Source: Bradyrhizobium zhengyangense
Lineage (GTDB): Bacteria; Pseudomonadota; Alphaproteobacteria; Rhizobiales; Xanthobacteraceae
Assembly: GCF_022012435.1 (NCBI RefSeq)
Contig: NZ_JAKLUA010000001.1
Location: forward strand, 1,302,001 to 1,366,000
Length of the DNA: 64,000 nucleotides
Direction of reading: 5' to 3'
The notes below the pieces were generated by a model that had not been told where the DNA came from, ran no database searches, and worked only from the letters and a program-made list of their open reading frames with translations. A program made the position numbers and the translations under genes. Each line of letters opens with the position of its first letter. The first letter of the stretch is position 1. Shown here piece by piece: positions 63,478-64,000 of this stretch.

Positions 63478-64000
63478 ATGCCGCACATCGTGACCTTGAC
63501 GATCAACCCGGCGGTCGATCTGTCGACCTCGGTCAAGAAGATGGTGCCCTACACGAAGATGCGCTGCGCCGAACCTCAGCGCGATCCCGGCGGTGGTGGA
63601 ATCAATGTCGCCCGGGTCCTGAAACGGCTCGGCCTTGACGCAACCGCAGTCTATCCCGCTGGGGGTACAACCGGGCAAACCCTGACGGCACTGGTTGAAC
63701 GCGAGGCCGTGCGCAGCATCGTGATCCCGATATCGAACGATACGCGCGAAGACATCACCGTTTTCGACGAAACCAGCAGGGAGCAATTCAGGCTGGTGTT
63801 TCCGGGCGCCTGCCTGAGCGATTTTGAATGGCAGCAATGTCTCGACGCAATTGCGCGTCTCAGTCCACAAGTTGCGTTTGTCATCGCGAGCGGGAGCCTG
63901 CCGCCCGGCGCACCGGCCGATTTCTACGGCAGAGTAGTCCGGGCATCGAAAGGGGCCGCCAAGGTCATTGTGGATACGTCCGGCGCATCGCTCAAACCAG
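63478..64000 (+). CDS. pfkB: 6-phosphofructokinase II (PfkB family), cut by the window end
   Basis: The first 174 aa of a PfkB-type kinase are visible: HIVTLTINPAVDLST, PGGGGINVARVLKRLG (sugar-phosphate site, as in E. coli Pfk-2), the FPGACLSDFEW segment and IASGSLPPGAPA. It would phosphorylate fructose 6-phosphate (ADP/ATP binding site lies beyond the window). The ATG at 63478 is used; a TTG at 63469 with GGAGG before it overlaps glk and is also possible. The rest of the gene is not in the window. Confidence 0.9.
   Translation, partial: MPHIVTLTINPAVDLSTSVKKMVPYTKMRCAEPQRDPGGGGINVARVLKRLGLDATAVYPAGGTTGQTLTALVEREAVRSIVIPISNDTREDITVFDETSREQFRLVFPGACLSDFEWQQCLDAIARLSPQVAFVIASGSLPPGAPADFYGRVVRASKGAAKVIVDTSGASLKP

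Noticed and set aside
1..64000. CRISPR array, prophage, integrase, transposase or tRNA-associated island
   Set aside because: No regularly spaced repeats, phage or recombinase genes, or tRNA-like cloverleaf sequence were seen anywhere in the window.

Overview
The window looks like chromosomal DNA of a Bradyrhizobium-type alphaproteobacterium (Nitrobacteraceae). I infer this from the high GC content, the dense coding with many 4-nt ATGA overlaps, a clade-I nosRZDFYLX operon, FixK/FNR-type palindromes, a CtrA-type box, and a palindromic dispersed repeat of the kind common in Bradyrhizobium and Rhodopseudomonas. No tRNA, rRNA, CRISPR array or insertion sequence was seen. All identifications come from reading motifs; no database search was run.

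Layout. 0-7 kb holds housekeeping and general genes: a VOC protein, a 3-hydroxyisobutyrate dehydrogenase-like enzyme, a CPA1 cation/proton antiporter, a PdhS/PleC-like histidine kinase behind a CtrA-type site, a DUF1289 protein, a retropepsin-like protease and dusA. 7-7.6 kb carries the decayed remnant of a short-chain dehydrogenase. 7.6-17.3 kb is a lactam or amide catabolic locus, all on the minus strand: accB-accC-pxpB-pxpC-(BCCP-like)-pxpA, then an SDR, two polar amino acid-type permeases, an ATPase and a binding protein. A LysR regulator lies upstream, and ATA-N9-TAT sites sit at three promoters.

17.4-28.5 kb is a second catabolic region: an aminotransferase, an RraA-family protein, a cupin, an SDR that has lost its Tyr/Lys catalytic pair, a ThDP enzyme, an IclR regulator and a branched-chain-type ABC importer. 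In that importer one permease and both ATPases are fused in a single 846-aa polypeptide. 28.6-39.3 kb holds another importer of the same class in one operon with a CO dehydrogenase/xanthine dehydrogenase-like molybdenum hydroxylase (M-S-L order), and divergently an LLM flavin monooxygenase with a PuuE-like deacetylase. This suggests uptake and ring opening of an N-heterocycle.

39.4-48.3 kb is nosRZDFYLX (nitrous oxide reductase and its maturation system). 48.3-64 kb is a low-oxygen stress and carbon island: a ferritin-like protein, small proteins, an FtsH paralogue, an orphan GroEL, Hsp20, a universal stress protein, a CBS-BON protein, PEP synthase, two glycoside hydrolases, glucokinase and the start of pfkB. 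Nine TTGA-N6-TCAA palindromes lie between 48.35 and 61.06 kb, in front of nearly every transcription unit. Several have a -10-like hexamer centred exactly 31 bp away. One of them appears to drive a roughly 73-nt RNA ending in a strong intrinsic terminator (49726-49798, minus), which I regard as the most interesting hidden feature. Together the region reads as one FixK/FNR-controlled programme joining N2O respiration, protein quality control, iron or redox handling and sugar/PEP metabolism under oxygen limitation.
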